In this document: positions 26,234-37,310 of the stretch, in pieces
How the letters are laid out: every line of letters begins with the position of its first letter
Numbering within the stretch: position 1 is the first letter of the stretch
NCBI RefSeq assembly: GCF_001990485.1
Contig: NZ_LBFC01000006.1
Location: 62,001-126,000 of the forward strand
Origin: Thermosipho affectus
GTDB taxonomy: Bacteria; Thermotogota; Thermotogae; Thermotogales; Fervidobacteriaceae
DNA: 64,000 nucleotides
Reading direction: 5' to 3'
Translations under genes and position numbers: made by a program
The notes under the pieces: generated by a model
What the model was told of the DNA's origin: nothing
The model's database searches: none
What the model saw: the letters and a program-made list of their open reading frames with translations, nothing else

Positions 26234-26655
26234 AAAAGTGTAACAGATGTGGAAGAAAAGCCGATTTCTTTTTAATAGTTGATATAGATATTGCAAAAAA
26301 AGAAATAGCGTTTTGCAAAAGTTGTCTTGAAGAAACAATAAAATATGATACAACAAAATATACAAAAGCTGGAGTAGAATTAATTGCTGCACACATAGAA
26401 TATGCAGAGGATATATTCTCTGAGTCTACTAAATTTATAGTAAACAATGTTGAGATTTTAACTTTAATGCCTCTTGCTGTACAGAGCGCATTATTCAAAC
26501 ATGATGAATTAACAAAAAAACGATTAATAAAAGACATACAACAAAGGCAATTATTTTTCTTAAAGCAAAAACTCAACAAAGCTTTAAAAAGTGAACAATA
26601 TAATATTGCCAAAAAAATAAAAGAACAAATTGATAATTTGAGCAATCAAGAGTAA
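26230..26655 (+). CDS. McsA-like protein: zinc-ribbon plus UVR motif
   Basis: 141 residues. N-terminal zinc ribbon CNRCG ... CKSCL, a middle helical part, and a C-terminal UvrB/UvrC-like helix pair ([27 protein letters not shown]). McsA-type proteins activate the McsB arginine kinase or serve as clamp-protease adaptors; no mcsB or clpC is next to it here, so the role is open. GTG start overlapping the pth stop by 4 bases with GAGGTG upstream. Confidence 0.75.
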   Translation: MKKCNRCGRKADFFLIVDIDIAKKEIAFCKSCLEETIKYDTTKYTKAGVELIAAHIEYAEDIFSESTKFIVNNVEILTLMPLAVQSALFKHDELTKKRLIKDIQQRQLFFLKQKLNKALKSEQYNIAKKIKEQIDNLSNQE

Positions 26656-26657
26656 AT

Positions 26658-26687
26658 TTGTTTTTCCCACCTATAAAATGTTATAAT
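26658..26687 (+). promoter_or_regulatory. Promoter of the ABC permease operon, leaderless type
   Basis: TTGTTT (26658-26663), 18-base spacer, TATAAT (26682-26687). The expected transcription start (about 26694) is within a few bases of the ATG at 26697, and no Shine-Dalgarno sequence precedes it. Confidence 0.55.
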
Positions 26688-26696
26688 CTTCTTGAC

Positions 26697-28253
26697 ATGA
26701 TAGCCATAATAATATTCGTATTCTTTTTAAATTTTTTACCGTTATTTTACGGTACTTTTTTTGCATTTATACCTAACAATTCATTCACTTTATCAGTGCT
26801 ACTTGCCACGTTAAAGGCCAAATATTTTTACTTGAGCCTTATCATTTCTGTATTATATGCTATCCTTTCAAGCATTTTATCCACATACATTGCACTCTAC
26901 CTATCAAAGGTACTAAAAAAAATACTCATTTTTTTAATAATTGGATGGGTCATTCCACCTTACATTGGCGTCCCAATATTTAGGACATTTTTTGAAAAAT
27001 ATACGGATATTACCGTAAATCCGGTTTTGTCGTTTGTTGTATCAATACTAATTTCCTCGTGGTTTTTAATACCTTTTTCCGCATTCTTTTTGTATTCGTA
27101 TATCAAAAATATCAATCAAAAATATCTTGAAGCATTTTTGTTAGATTCAAATAATATAAGCTTATACTACAACAAAATAGTAATTCCAAATATCAAAGGA
27201 GCAATAAGTGCAGTATTGTTTTTAAATTTCATATCCGCCTTTAAAGATTTTCAAGTACCATGGCTTCTTTTAGAAGGCGGTGCACCTATGAAAATAGGAA
27301 TTACTAATAAAGGAATTATAGGTGCAACTACAAATCTTGAGGTTCTTATTTACAAATTCTTCAATCAAAATATTGATACATCAAAAATAGCGGCTATCTT
27401 TACACTTACAATTACGTTTTTAAGTTCTTTTTATTTTTTTAGAAAAAAGATACGTATAAAGTTTAATATTTCAATATTTAACAAAATTTTAGCTTACATA
27501 TGGATATTTACAATAATTGCTTTTTTCCTAATAATAATCAACCTTTCATTTTCAAGTTCCCCAAGTATATATTTAAAAGGTCATTTTACACTCGATAACT
27601 TTCAAAAAGTGTTTAGCAAAGATTTTTTCAATTCTTTTTTCAACACTTTTATTATTTCATTTTCAGTATCTTTTCTTGGAATTTTCCTATCTACATATTT
27701 TGCATTTAAACTTCTACATTTTCGTTTTGGAAAATCTTTTCTTGCCTTCTTTAATTTTTCAAAAATATTTTTTGGATTACACTCATTGATATTCATATTT
27801 TACATATTTTCAAAAATCCACATATTAAATACATTCTTTTCTGTAATACTTGTTATAACGTCAAAAAATTTGCCTTTTCTAACATTACTTTCATTTTACA
27901 CATTTAAAGATTTTCCAGAAGAATTATTCTATCTTTCGAAGCTAGATGGCCTTTCAAACAACAAATTCTTTTTTAAAATACTAATCCCAAACAATTTTCC
28001 ATTAATCTCTTCACTATTCTTGCTCTCTACTTTAAATAGTTTTAACTCTTTTCTTCCTCCACTTTTATTTTTATACGATGCCAAAAAATACCCGTTGAGT
28101 CTACTTCTTTACAACTACGTTGGAACAATAAGCAATCACTATCCGCAATGGAATGTGTTTTCAGCAATAAGTATAATAAATCTATTAATATTAATCTTTC
28201 TTTCAATAATATTAATAAAAATAACAGATATTTCCCATCTACAATATTACTAA
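26697..28253 (+). CDS. Fused two-domain ABC permease (sugar-type, MalF-MalG fusion)
   Basis: About 518 residues with two sets of roughly six helices. Each half ends in an EAA-like loop that contacts an ATPase: YLEAFLLDSNNISLYYNKIV in the first and LSKLDGLSNNKFFFKILIP in the second, the latter close to the MalG consensus. It should form the whole membrane channel of an importer. The ATPase is not encoded nearby, so a shared multi-sugar ATPase elsewhere is likely. The frame opens at 26658 but the ATG at 26697 after a TATAAT is the credible start; no ribosome binding site is present. Confidence 0.8.
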   Translation: MIAIIIFVFFLNFLPLFYGTFFAFIPNNSFTLSVLLATLKAKYFYLSLIISVLYAILSSILSTYIALYLSKVLKKILIFLIIGWVIPPYIGVPIFRTFFEKYTDITVNPVLSFVVSILISSWFLIPFSAFFLYSYIKNINQKYLEAFLLDSNNISLYYNKIVIPNIKGAISAVLFLNFISAFKDFQVPWLLLEGGAPMKIGITNKGIIGATTNLEVLIYKFFNQNIDTSKIAAIFTLTITFLSSFYFFRKKIRIKFNISIFNKILAYIWIFTIIAFFLIIINLSFSSSPSIYLKGHFTLDNFQKVFSKDFFNSFFNTFIISFSVSFLGIFLSTYFAFKLLHFRFGKSFLAFFNFSKIFFGLHSLIFIFYIFSKIHILNTFFSVILVITSKNLPFLTLLSFYTFKDFPEELFYLSKLDGLSNNKFFFKILIPNNFPLISSLFLLSTLNSFNSFLPPLLFLYDAKKYPLSLLLYNYVGTISNHYPQWNVFSAISIINLLILIFLSIILIKITDISHLQYY

Positions 28254-28273
28254 ATTACTAAGGAGGGGTTGTT

Positions 28274-29437
28274 GTGAAGAAATTATTTGGAGTTATATTT
28301 TTATTTTTTTCCATATTGTATTTTTCAACTGATTTACCCGAATACCACGTAATTGAATTAATAAAGCCATTTAAAGAAATAAGAAAAATCACAATTTACA
28401 CGGAAAAAAATATCTATAATGTAGATCTTTATGATACAGTCTTAAAAGATTCAAACTCTTACTATTTTAAAGGTGAAAAAATAAAAGAAATAAAAGTAGA
28501 TGGTAAATACCTTAAAGAAAAAAATTGGGAAATTTGGCTTTCTTGGGAAGGAACAGATGACATAAAAACATTTATTGAAAATTATACAAAGTTAAATGAT
28601 GTAAAAATTAAAGTTTTGTCTATACCCAAAATTTCTTCTAAAATTATCCCACAAAGTAAAAGTAATATCAAACTTCCAGATGTAATAATGGCAAGCGCAT
28701 TTGATTATCCCACATACAAAAAGTTAAATATAATAAAAGGTAATGCATACAACTTCTATTTTGACACACAGGTTGTTTATGTAAATAAAAAATTTGAAGG
28801 TATGATAAAAAATTGGGACATAAAGGAGATAGAAAAAATACTAAAAACAACCGGTAAAAAAATTGCAATAAATCCAATTAGTGCATATTGGTTTTCTACA
28901 TTTTTAATGGGGTACGGAAAAATCCCACTAATTGGTGAAAAATTTGTTTTAAACGATGAAATAACAAAAAAAGCAATCCTCAAGATTAAAAGTTGGTATA
29001 AAAATGGATACTTTGATTTTCTAAATAAACAGGCACAAATAGCGTCATTTAACAACGAGGAATCAATATTTATGTTTCAAGGGACATTTTTATATCCTAC
29101 CCTAAAAAAACTAATGCCAAATAAGTTTATTGTGAAACCACTACCAAAACCATTAATCCCATTTAAAGATTACAAAGTATTCGTTACAACAAAAGATGGA
29201 AATGAAGATTTCACAAAGTGGTTAACACTGCTATTAAAATCCCCAAGGTTTAAAAAGTTTTTTTCAGAAAAATATTATAAATTTTTTGACGAAACAATGC
29301 CTGGAAAACCTATACCATTTGATTTAAGATACGTTAACTTTCACAAAAATGTAAGTGATATACTAAAACTAATATTACTTGATAAAATAGAAATAAACAA
29401 AGCACTAGATAATTTGGAGAGAATCGTAAATGAGTAA
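28274..29437 (+). CDS. ABC transporter substrate-binding protein
   Basis: 387 residues. Short signal peptide (MKKLFGVIFLFFSILYFS) without a lipobox Cys, an unusual ~70-residue N-terminal part with beta-strand character, then a family 1 binding-protein fold (WEGTDDIKTFIENYTKLN, NEESIFMFQGTFLYP, the latter matching maltose-binding type proteins). It should deliver a carbohydrate-like solute to the fused permease 20 bases upstream. Start is GTG after AAGGAGGGG. Ligand not deducible. Confidence 0.75.
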   Translation: MKKLFGVIFLFFSILYFSTDLPEYHVIELIKPFKEIRKITIYTEKNIYNVDLYDTVLKDSNSYYFKGEKIKEIKVDGKYLKEKNWEIWLSWEGTDDIKTFIENYTKLNDVKIKVLSIPKISSKIIPQSKSNIKLPDVIMASAFDYPTYKKLNIIKGNAYNFYFDTQVVYVNKKFEGMIKNWDIKEIEKILKTTGKKIAINPISAYWFSTFLMGYGKIPLIGEKFVLNDEITKKAILKIKSWYKNGYFDFLNKQAQIASFNNEESIFMFQGTFLYPTLKKLMPNKFIVKPLPKPLIPFKDYKVFVTTKDGNEDFTKWLTLLLKSPRFKKFFSEKYYKFFDETMPGKPIPFDLRYVNFHKNVSDILKLILLDKIEINKALDNLERIVNE

Positions 29438-29876
29438 TTTTATAATTTGGCTTACTGGAAAAAGTGGTACGGGAAAGTCTACTCTTGCAAAGAAACTAAA
29501 TGAATATTATCAAAATTCAATAATATTAGAAGGATATGAAATTTTTGCGAATATAAATCTTGATATAAAAACAAGAATGCTAATTCTTGGAAATATTTCG
29601 TATCTGCTTTCTAAAAAATTTATAGTAATAGTCCCCTCTGTATCTCCGTTAAAAAAAATAAGAAAACAAATTTCAAAAAATTCTCCTGTAAAATTTTTTG
29701 AAATCTATCTCTCTTCAAAATTGAAAGAAAAAAACACCCCATTTTCAAAATATGTAGATTCAATATACGAGATATCAGATGACTTTGATCTTGAAATCAA
29801 TACATCACTTCACAATATTGATGAATGTGTTAGAATTATAATAGAATATGTAAACAAAAATATACAAGGGGTATAA
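29430..29876 (+). CDS. APS-kinase-like P-loop protein, divergent
   Basis: 148 residues. Walker [10 protein letters not shown] (10-18) and the order of segments resemble adenylylsulfate kinase Cys[19 protein letters not shown] corresponds to the LDGDxxR region, [16 protein letters not shown] to the family's ISPxxxxR region. The catalytic Asp of LDGD is replaced (LEGY) and the KGLYKKA lid is missing, so sulfate activation is doubtful. It overlaps the binding-protein gene by 8 bases and abuts uvrA. Possibly a kinase for another small molecule. Confidence 0.6.
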   Translation: MSNFIIWLTGKSGTGKSTLAKKLNEYYQNSIILEGYEIFANINLDIKTRMLILGNISYLLSKKFIVIVPSVSPLKKIRKQISKNSPVKFFEIYLSSKLKEKNTPFSKYVDSIYEISDDFDLEINTSLHNIDECVRIIIEYVNKNIQGV

Positions 29877-29877
29877 A

Positions 29878-32643
29878 ATGGATTATATTGTAGTAAAAGG
29901 CGCAAAAGTTCATAATCTAAAAAACATAACTGTTAAAATTCCAAAAAATAAATTGACAGTTATAACTGGTTTATCGGGCTCAGGAAAAAGTTCTTTAGCC
30001 CTTGATACCATTTACATAGAAGGACAGAGAAGATATCTTGAAAGTCTTTCATCATATGCACGGCAATTTATTGGAAACCTAAAAAAACCAGATGTAGAAA
30101 GTATAGAAGGCCTTTCTCCTTCCATAGCCATTGATCAAAAGAGTGTATCTCACAATCCACGTTCCACAGTAGGAACGATCACAGAAATTTATGATCTCCT
30201 ACGCGTGTTGTATGCAAAAATTGGAGAACCCCACTGTTATAAATGTGGTAGAAAACTTGAAAAAATGAGTATTGATGAAATAGTAAAAGACGTATACAAA
30301 AATTTTGACGGAAAAAGAATATACGTAGAATCTCCTATTGCAATTGAAAAAAAAGGAACATTCAAAGATGTATTTGAAAAACTTTTAGAAAAAGGTTATG
30401 TAAGAGTAGAAGTAGACAACAAAATATACAGAATTGAAGAGGTACCTGAATTAAACAAAAACATAAGACACAATATTTTCTTAGTAGTAGATAGATTAAA
30501 ATTAAAAGCTGACAAAGATACAAAATACAGAATTTTCGATTCTATAGAACTAGCTCTAAAGGAAGGAAATGGCGTTATATATATAAAAAATATGGATGAT
30601 AACACTACAAAAATATACTCTGAAAAAATGATGTGCCCTACTTGTGGAATATCCATGCCGGAAATTACTCCAAAACTTTTTTCGTTCAATAGCCCATACG
30701 GGGCATGTCAAAGGTGTCATGGCCTGGGATTCACATTAGAAGTTGATCCTGAAAAGGTTATTGATTTTGACAAACCTGTTTTTGAAGCTATCCAAATTGG
30801 GCACAAAGAAGATGGATGGATCCCACGAAAGATCAAAAAGATATTAAAAATTTACGGTGGATCTCCCGAAAAACCATTTAGAGAACTTTCCGAAGACACA
30901 CAAGAAGCTATATTGTATGGTACCACTTTCTTTGATGGACTTATCCCAATTGTCCGCCAAAGATACGAATACGCATCTTCCGAAGAAGGGAGACAATGGA
31001 TACTAAACAAATTTTTCATAGAAAACACCTGTCATGCATGTAATGGAAAAAGGTTAAGAAAAGAAGCACTATCAGTTTTGATAGAAAAAATAAATATAAC
31101 TGATTTTACAGAACTTCCCATTTCACAAGAATACGAATTTATCAAATCACTAAAGGAAAAATTACCCTCCAAGAAGATGGAGATAGTAAAAGAATTAATA
31201 GAAGAACTAGAAAAAAGGCTTTTATTCTTGAATGAAGTAGGGCTTGGTTATCTTACCCTTTCAAGGAATGTAAAAACTCTATCCGGAGGAGAAGCACAAA
31301 GAATAAGACTTGCGACTCAAATTGGATCAGGTTTAACAGGTGTTACATATGTACTTGATGAACCAACTATTGGATTACACCAAAGTGATAATGAAAAATT
31401 AATCGGCACTCTAAAAAAGCTCAAAGATTTGGGTAATACTGTAATAGTAGTTGAACACGATGAAGATGTGATTAAAAACGCAGATTACCTTATAGACATT
31501 GGCCCTAAAGCCGGGGTAAATGGTGGAAAAGTTGTATTTCAAGGGCCAATATCTAAAATTAAAAACGCAAAAAATTCAATTACTGCAAAGTATCTAACTG
31601 GAAAATTAAAAATAGAAGTTCCAGATAAGAGAAGAAAAGGAAATGGAAAAGAACTTGTGCTCGTAGGTGCTAAACACAACAATTTAAAAAACCTCACAGT
31701 TACATTTCCATTAGGAACATTTATATGCATTACAGGGGTATCTGGTTCTGGAAAAAGTTCTTTAATTTTAGATACACTATACCCAACATTAATGAATCAT
31801 CTCCATAACTCAAAATTACCAACAGGTGCATATGATTATATAGAAGGTTTAGAGTATATAGACAAAGTTATTGCAATTGATCAATCTCCAATAGGTAGAA
31901 CACCAAGAAGTAATCCCGCTACTTATACAAAAGTATTTGATGAAATTAGAAAACTATTTTCAATGACCCCTCTTGCAAAAGCAAGAGGGTATAACTCAGG
32001 ACGCTTTAGTTTCAACGTAAAAGGTGGAAGGTGTGAACATTGCAAAGGGCAGGGTGTAATAAAGGTTGAAATGTTATTTTTACCAGACGTATACGTTGAA
32101 TGTGAAGTATGTAAAGGGAAAAGATACAACAGTGAAACTTTAGAAGTTACATACAAGGAAAAAAATATTTCGGAAATATTAGACATGACTGTAGAAGAAG
32201 CACTGGAGTTTTTTAAAAACATTCCCAGCATCTACTCTACACTAAGTGTATTAAACGAAGTGGGACTTTCATACATAAAACTTGGGCAACCGGCACCTAC
32301 TTTATCAGGCGGTGAAGCACAGCGTGTAAAACTTGCATCTGAACTTAAGAAAAAAGCTACTGGAAAAACAATCTACATACTTGATGAACCAACAGTCGGT
32401 TTACACTTTGACGATGTCAAAAAATTAATCCATGTACTAAATAAACTTGTTGATAAAGGTAATACTGTAATAGTTATAGAACATAACTTGGATGTAATTA
32501 AAACAGCAGACTACATAATAGATTTAGGCCCAACAGGTGGAGATGATGGAGGATATATAGTTGCAAAAGGCACACCTGAACAAATAGCACATTCCAAAAA
32601 ATCATTAACTGGAAAATATCTAAAAAAAATCCTAGGAGGATAA
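29878..32643 (+). CDS. uvrA: UvrABC excision nuclease subunit A
   Basis: 921 residues. Two ABC ATPase modules (Walker [10 protein letters not shown] near 31 and GVSGSGKSS near 620; signatures [12 protein letters not shown] and [12 protein letters not shown]; two LDEPT Walker B sites) with inserted zinc fingers [17 protein letters not shown]...CQRCHG and CEHCKGQG...CEVCKG. Damage-recognition ATPase of nucleotide excision repair. One base after the previous stop; the recombinase follows two bases after its stop. Confidence 0.98.
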   Translation: MDYIVVKGAKVHNLKNITVKIPKNKLTVITGLSGSGKSSLALDTIYIEGQRRYLESLSSYARQFIGNLKKPDVESIEGLSPSIAIDQKSVSHNPRSTVGTITEIYDLLRVLYAKIGEPHCYKCGRKLEKMSIDEIVKDVYKNFDGKRIYVESPIAIEKKGTFKDVFEKLLEKGYVRVEVDNKIYRIEEVPELNKNIRHNIFLVVDRLKLKADKDTKYRIFDSIELALKEGNGVIYIKNMDDNTTKIYSEKMMCPTCGISMPEITPKLFSFNSPYGACQRCHGLGFTLEVDPEKVIDFDKPVFEAIQIGHKEDGWIPRKIKKILKIYGGSPEKPFRELSEDTQEAILYGTTFFDGLIPIVRQRYEYASSEEGRQWILNKFFIENTCHACNGKRLRKEALSVLIEKINITDFTELPISQEYEFIKSLKEKLPSKKMEIVKELIEELEKRLLFLNEVGLGYLTLSRNVKTLSGGEAQRIRLATQIGSGLTGVTYVLDEPTIGLHQSDNEKLIGTLKKLKDLGNTVIVVEHDEDVIKNADYLIDIGPKAGVNGGKVVFQGPISKIKNAKNSITAKYLTGKLKIEVPDKRRKGNGKELVLVGAKHNNLKNLTVTFPLGTFICITGVSGSGKSSLILDTLYPTLMNHLHNSKLPTGAYDYIEGLEYIDKVIAIDQSPIGRTPRSNPATYTKVFDEIRKLFSMTPLAKARGYNSGRFSFNVKGGRCEHCKGQGVIKVEMLFLPDVYVECEVCKGKRYNSETLEVTYKEKNISEILDMTVEEALEFFKNIPSIYSTLSVLNEVGLSYIKLGQPAPTLSGGEAQRVKLASELKKKATGKTIYILDEPTVGLHFDDVKKLIHVLNKLVDKGNTVIVIEHNLDVIKTADYIIDLGPTGGDDGGYIVAKGTPEQIAHSKKSLTGKYLKKILGG

Positions 32644-32645
32644 GG

Positions 32646-33494
32646 ATGGATTACCTGGAAAATTTTAGAGATTATCTTGCACACGTTAGAAGACATTCGG
32701 AAAATACCCTAAAAGCCTACATAAAAGATGTAAGGAAATTTTTTGAATTTACAAAAAAAAATATTTCAGATATTGAGAGAAGTGACATTGAATCTTTTTT
32801 AAAAGCACTATCCAAAGGACAAATTACTGGTGATAGCCCTAGAGAAACTACTATATCAAGATACATATCCAGTTTAAATTCATTTTTTAGCTATCTTGAA
32901 TTATCCGGTGCAATCTCTTCAAACCCAATGGAAAGAATTAAACATCCAAGAATTAGAAGAAAAATCCCAGATTTTTTGACCGAAGATGAAGTGCAAAAAT
33001 TAATTTCTTCATTTTCTGAGGAAAATAAGTTACGGCAAAAAACTGCTATCTCTCTTTTATACTTTGCAGGTCTTCGTATAAGTGAACTTTGTAATCTAAG
33101 GGTATCGGATATTTCTTTTATTCCACCTTTTTTAAGAGTGGAAATGGGAAAGGGAAGAAAAGATAGATTAGTACCTCTTCCAGATAAGGTAGTTCCACTA
33201 TTACAAAAATACATTGACACATTTAATCCAAAAATATACGTATTTGAAAACGGAAAAAAACACGTACATCCTTCTACAGTATTCAGATGGATTAAAGAAG
33301 GGGTAAAAAAAGCCCAAATAAAAAAAGATGTACATCCACATACTTTAAGACATTCATATGCCACACATTTAATCAGAAAAGGAGTTAACATAAAGGTTGT
33401 TCAAGAACTTTTGGGACATACAAATTTAAATACAACCAGCATATACTTACATGTTGCAGACCAAGAAAAATTTGACGCAGTAAGAAAATTATAG
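32646..33494 (+). CDS. Tyrosine recombinase of the Xer type
   Basis: 282 residues. SAM-like N-terminal core-binding domain (YLENFRDYLAHVRRHSENTL) and catalytic domain with the Arg in FAGLRISELCNL (about 144), the HxxR in HPHTLRHSYATHL, and the nucleophile Tyr in LNTTSIYLHV after LGHTN. Resolves chromosome dimers; single-Xer genomes are usual in this phylum. The call Xer rather than phage integrase rests on length and the housekeeping context. I could not identify a dif site. Confidence 0.9.
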   Translation: MDYLENFRDYLAHVRRHSENTLKAYIKDVRKFFEFTKKNISDIERSDIESFLKALSKGQITGDSPRETTISRYISSLNSFFSYLELSGAISSNPMERIKHPRIRRKIPDFLTEDEVQKLISSFSEENKLRQKTAISLLYFAGLRISELCNLRVSDISFIPPFLRVEMGKGRKDRLVPLPDKVVPLLQKYIDTFNPKIYVFENGKKHVHPSTVFRWIKEGVKKAQIKKDVHPHTLRHSYATHLIRKGVNIKVVQELLGHTNLNTTSIYLHVADQEKFDAVRKL

Positions 33495-33518
33495 CCCTCC
33501 AAATGGAGGGCTATAATT

Positions 33519-33520
<2 letters not shown>
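33485..33520. terminator. Bidirectional terminator between the Xer gene and eno
   Basis: A perfect 16-base stem (33485-33500 with 33505-33520, AAAT loop) whose outer part is A/T, giving a T-run on both strands. It contains the recombinase stop codon and reaches into the enolase stop codon. Confidence 0.9.
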
Positions 33521-34829
<1,309 letters not shown>

Positions 34830-34834
34830 TCACA

Positions 34835-34862
34835 ATTATATTATACCTAAAAAATGTTTCAA
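34835..34862 (-). promoter_or_regulatory. Enolase promoter
   Basis: Minus strand TTGAAA (34862-34857), 16-base spacer, TATAAT (34840-34835); an overlapping second TATAAT lies five bases upstream. Confidence 0.8.
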
Positions 34863-34891
34863 TTTGTATATGCAAATATTACAAATAAAAA

Positions 34892-34910
34892 CCCCCGCAC
34901 AATGCGGGGG
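34892..34910 (-). terminator. Terminator of the toga protein genes
   Basis: Eight-base GC stem (34892-34899 with 34903-34910) and five T on the minus strand, 22 bases after the Omp-beta-like stop. Confidence 0.9.
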
Positions 34911-34931
34911 CAATTTTAAACAAACCTTATA

Positions 34932-36143
34932 TTAGAAACTTACACTCCAGCTAAGTTTTGCATACCATTGTGCATCGTCTTTATTGATATCTGCTGAACC
35001 ATTTCCATCTTTATCATAAAGTGTTCCATAGAATGCACATATTGTTGTGTTATCATCAAGTGCATAGCTTACCTTTGCATTGTATCCAAATTCATTTCCA
35101 TCTGTTAAGTATTTTACAGAAGTAGAAAGTGTAAATTTATCAACTGGTGTTACACTTGCATTTGCATCAACTGTCAAATTTTCTGCTGCTGCAACTACAT
35201 CATCCCATGCTGCAGATACATCCGCATTTACCATATCATTTTCAAATGATGCGTTTACACTAACTGGAACTGTAAATTCTGTTGGCGAAGAAAGATCAGC
35301 AATTTTTAATGTTGCTTTTGCGCCTAATGTTACAGGAGAAATTTCATAGGATACTTCCGCACCAACTGTGAGTTCCTTTGCATCACTATCTCCTGCATAT
35401 TCGAACATAGAAACGTTTTCTTTCCATGCAAATGTTTGGGTAAGTGTTACGATAGAAAATTCTGCCTTGATACTTTCGGAAATACCATATGCCGTTGTGT
35501 TTATACCATCTACCATACCAAACACACCATCAAGATCTGCTGTAGCAATACCAAGATCTAATGATGTCTTTGCATTCACACCATATTCGAACGTATTTGC
35601 TGTCGCAACTGTGTCTGCATCGTAAAATGCCGCTGCTAAATCAACACCTGCAACGCTATACTTTACACCTACAAAATCGTTGAACCATTTTTCTCCAGCT
35701 AACACACCAGTGTTGTAATCAACTCTTCTTAAAATGTCTTGGTATACCAAGGTAAGTCCTTCAACTCCACTAAGTGTTACTTCAATGTTTCCTTCAGCAC
35801 TCATCAATGGATTTCCATCATTATTCGTACCAACGAAATATTGGAATGCACTTGCACCATTTGCATATGTAAGAGCAAAAATGCTGTTTTCAAAGCTAAT
35901 GCTAGAAAGTGTTAAAGATTTTCCGATTAAATCGATTCCAAAGCTTACTCCAAATTGTGAGTCAGAAGATGGTGACCAACTTACCTTTGGCTTAATTAAT
36001 ACACCTGAAACATCCAAACCTTTTTCATCTACACCCAATGTAAAACTTGCACTACCACTCCAAGAAACTACAGGTGTAGCTTCTGCTGCAAAAACTGCCG
36101 TTAAAACAAACAACGATACTAATAATACCAAAAGCTTCTTCAT
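34932..36143 (-). CDS. Outer-membrane beta-barrel protein of the toga (Omp-beta-like)
   Basis: 403 residues: signal peptide MKKLLVLLVSLFVLTAVFA ending at AEA, then an Ala/Thr/Ser-rich protein of alternating beta-strands (VSWSGSASFTLGV at the start, AQWYAKLSWSVSF at the end) with a terminal aromatic Phe as in porins. Its position directly after the Omp-alpha gene matches the Thermotoga toga pair. GTG at 36149 is only three bases from GGAGG, so the ATG at 36143 is chosen. It probably forms pores or lattice in the outer sheath. Confidence 0.8.
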   Translation of the reverse strand: MKKLLVLLVSLFVLTAVFAAEATPVVSWSGSASFTLGVDEKGLDVSGVLIKPKVSWSPSSDSQFGVSFGIDLIGKSLTLSSISFENSIFALTYANGASAFQYFVGTNNDGNPLMSAEGNIEVTLSGVEGLTLVYQDILRRVDYNTGVLAGEKWFNDFVGVKYSVAGVDLAAAFYDADTVATANTFEYGVNAKTSLDLGIATADLDGVFGMVDGINTTAYGISESIKAEFSIVTLTQTFAWKENVSMFEYAGDSDAKELTVGAEVSYEISPVTLGAKATLKIADLSSPTEFTVPVSVNASFENDMVNADVSAAWDDVVAAAENLTVDANASVTPVDKFTLSTSVKYLTDGNEFGYNAKVSYALDDNTTICAFYGTLYDKDGNGSADINKDDAQWYAKLSWSVSF

Positions 36144-36190
36144 ACGCACAAACCTCCCTTTTTAATATAATTAATAACAATTACTTAATT

Positions 36191-37210
36191 TTATTTAATA
36201 AATGCTGCATATACACCCAAGCCAACACCAACGACACCTAAAATTAAACCAAATATCGAAAGCATATTTGTTGAATCCACTTTCTTAGATACAGCATCTA
36301 AATCTTCCTTTGCTGCTTTTGTTTCAATTGCGGATTTATTTTCATCTACTGCTGCCTTTACATTAGTTACCTCTGTTTTTAACCCTTCAACATTCTTATT
36401 AGTCTTTTCAATCTGTTTCCTTAAAGCATATTCTACTTCTCCAAGTTTTGCGGCAAGACCATTTAAAGTATCCGAATTAAATTGTGCTATATCCTTTATC
36501 TCACTTAATTTTCTATCTACACCTTTTATCTTTACGTTTATGTATTTAACCAACCTTGCATCAAGAGATTTTATACTCTCTGAATTTTGATAAACAAGAT
36601 TTCTCAACATTGGAATTGCATTATTAACATTTGTTTCAACATTCAATAATTTAGCAGATAGCTCTGTATATTTTTCATCTGTATATTTAGCGGCATTTTC
36701 TTCAGCTAATGTTACTTTTTTGTACAAGAAATTAATTTGACCGTTTATTGAATCCAAAGATTTATTAATCATTTTTTCTACATCTTCAGATGAAACTTTC
36801 TTTGTTAAAGATTCATAAATCCTGATAACATCTTTATCAATAACATCTAACCTCTTTGATAAAACCTCAACATCTTCTTTTTTTGCTACATCTTTAAGTG
36901 CCTTTTTTAAGCTTCCGGAAATTTCATATAAAGCATTTATGTCGTTTTCATGAACATCAACTGTTACAGAAACCTTTTGAATCTCTTTTTCAAGTAAATT
37001 CATTACACGTGCCAAAAACACCGCAAGTTCATACCTTGTTATGTTACTAGCCCCCCTAAATGTTCCATCTGGATAACCTGTTACAATACCCGCTTTCTCT
37101 AACATCATTACTGAATCGTATGCCCAATGATTCTCTGGTACGTCTTTTAGTTCTGCAAAAATAAACGCTGAAACTAAAACCATAGCAACAATAACTAACA
37201 ATCTTTTCAT
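36191..37210 (-). CDS. Toga anchor protein Omp-alpha: SLH domain plus coiled coil
   Basis: 339 residues: signal peptide (ending AFIFA), one SLH domain at about 20-75 (DVPENHWAYDSVMMLEKAGIVTGYPDG), a long heptad coiled coil at about 80-310 and a C-terminal hydrophobic helix (MLSIFGLILGVVGVGLGVYAAF). This is the Omp-alpha plan of Thermotoga: the SLH end binds the cell wall, the rod spans the periplasm and the C-terminal helix enters the toga. Own strong promoter; the barrel gene follows 47 bases later. Confidence 0.9.
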   Translation of the reverse strand: MKRLLVIVAMVLVSAFIFAELKDVPENHWAYDSVMMLEKAGIVTGYPDGTFRGASNITRYELAVFLARVMNLLEKEIQKVSVTVDVHENDINALYEISGSLKKALKDVAKKEDVEVLSKRLDVIDKDVIRIYESLTKKVSSEDVEKMINKSLDSINGQINFLYKKVTLAEENAAKYTDEKYTELSAKLLNVETNVNNAIPMLRNLVYQNSESIKSLDARLVKYINVKIKGVDRKLSEIKDIAQFNSDTLNGLAAKLGEVEYALRKQIEKTNKNVEGLKTEVTNVKAAVDENKSAIETKAAKEDLDAVSKKVDSTNMLSIFGLILGVVGVGLGVYAAFIK

Positions 37211-37263
37211 GAAAATACCTCCCTTCCTATTTTGTGTTACATTTAAATTACCATACAGGTTTA

Positions 37264-37293
37264 TTATAACATTTTTTGTTAAGATATTTCAAG
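37264..37293 (-). promoter_or_regulatory. Promoter of the toga protein operon
   Basis: Minus strand TTGAAA (37293-37288), 18-base spacer, TATAAT (37269-37264), then a ~48-base leader ending in GGGAGG. Confidence 0.75.
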
Positions 37294-37310
37294 CCTTTTT
37301 TTAATTAAAT

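Noticed and set aside
32891-33391. 166-codon minus-strand frame inside the Xer gene
   Set aside because: Antisense to the catalytic domain; no promoter or ribosome binding site.
32646-33494. Phage integrase and attachment site
   Set aside because: Length, housekeeping operon with uvrA and absence of any phage genes or flanking direct repeats favour a chromosomal Xer recombinase.
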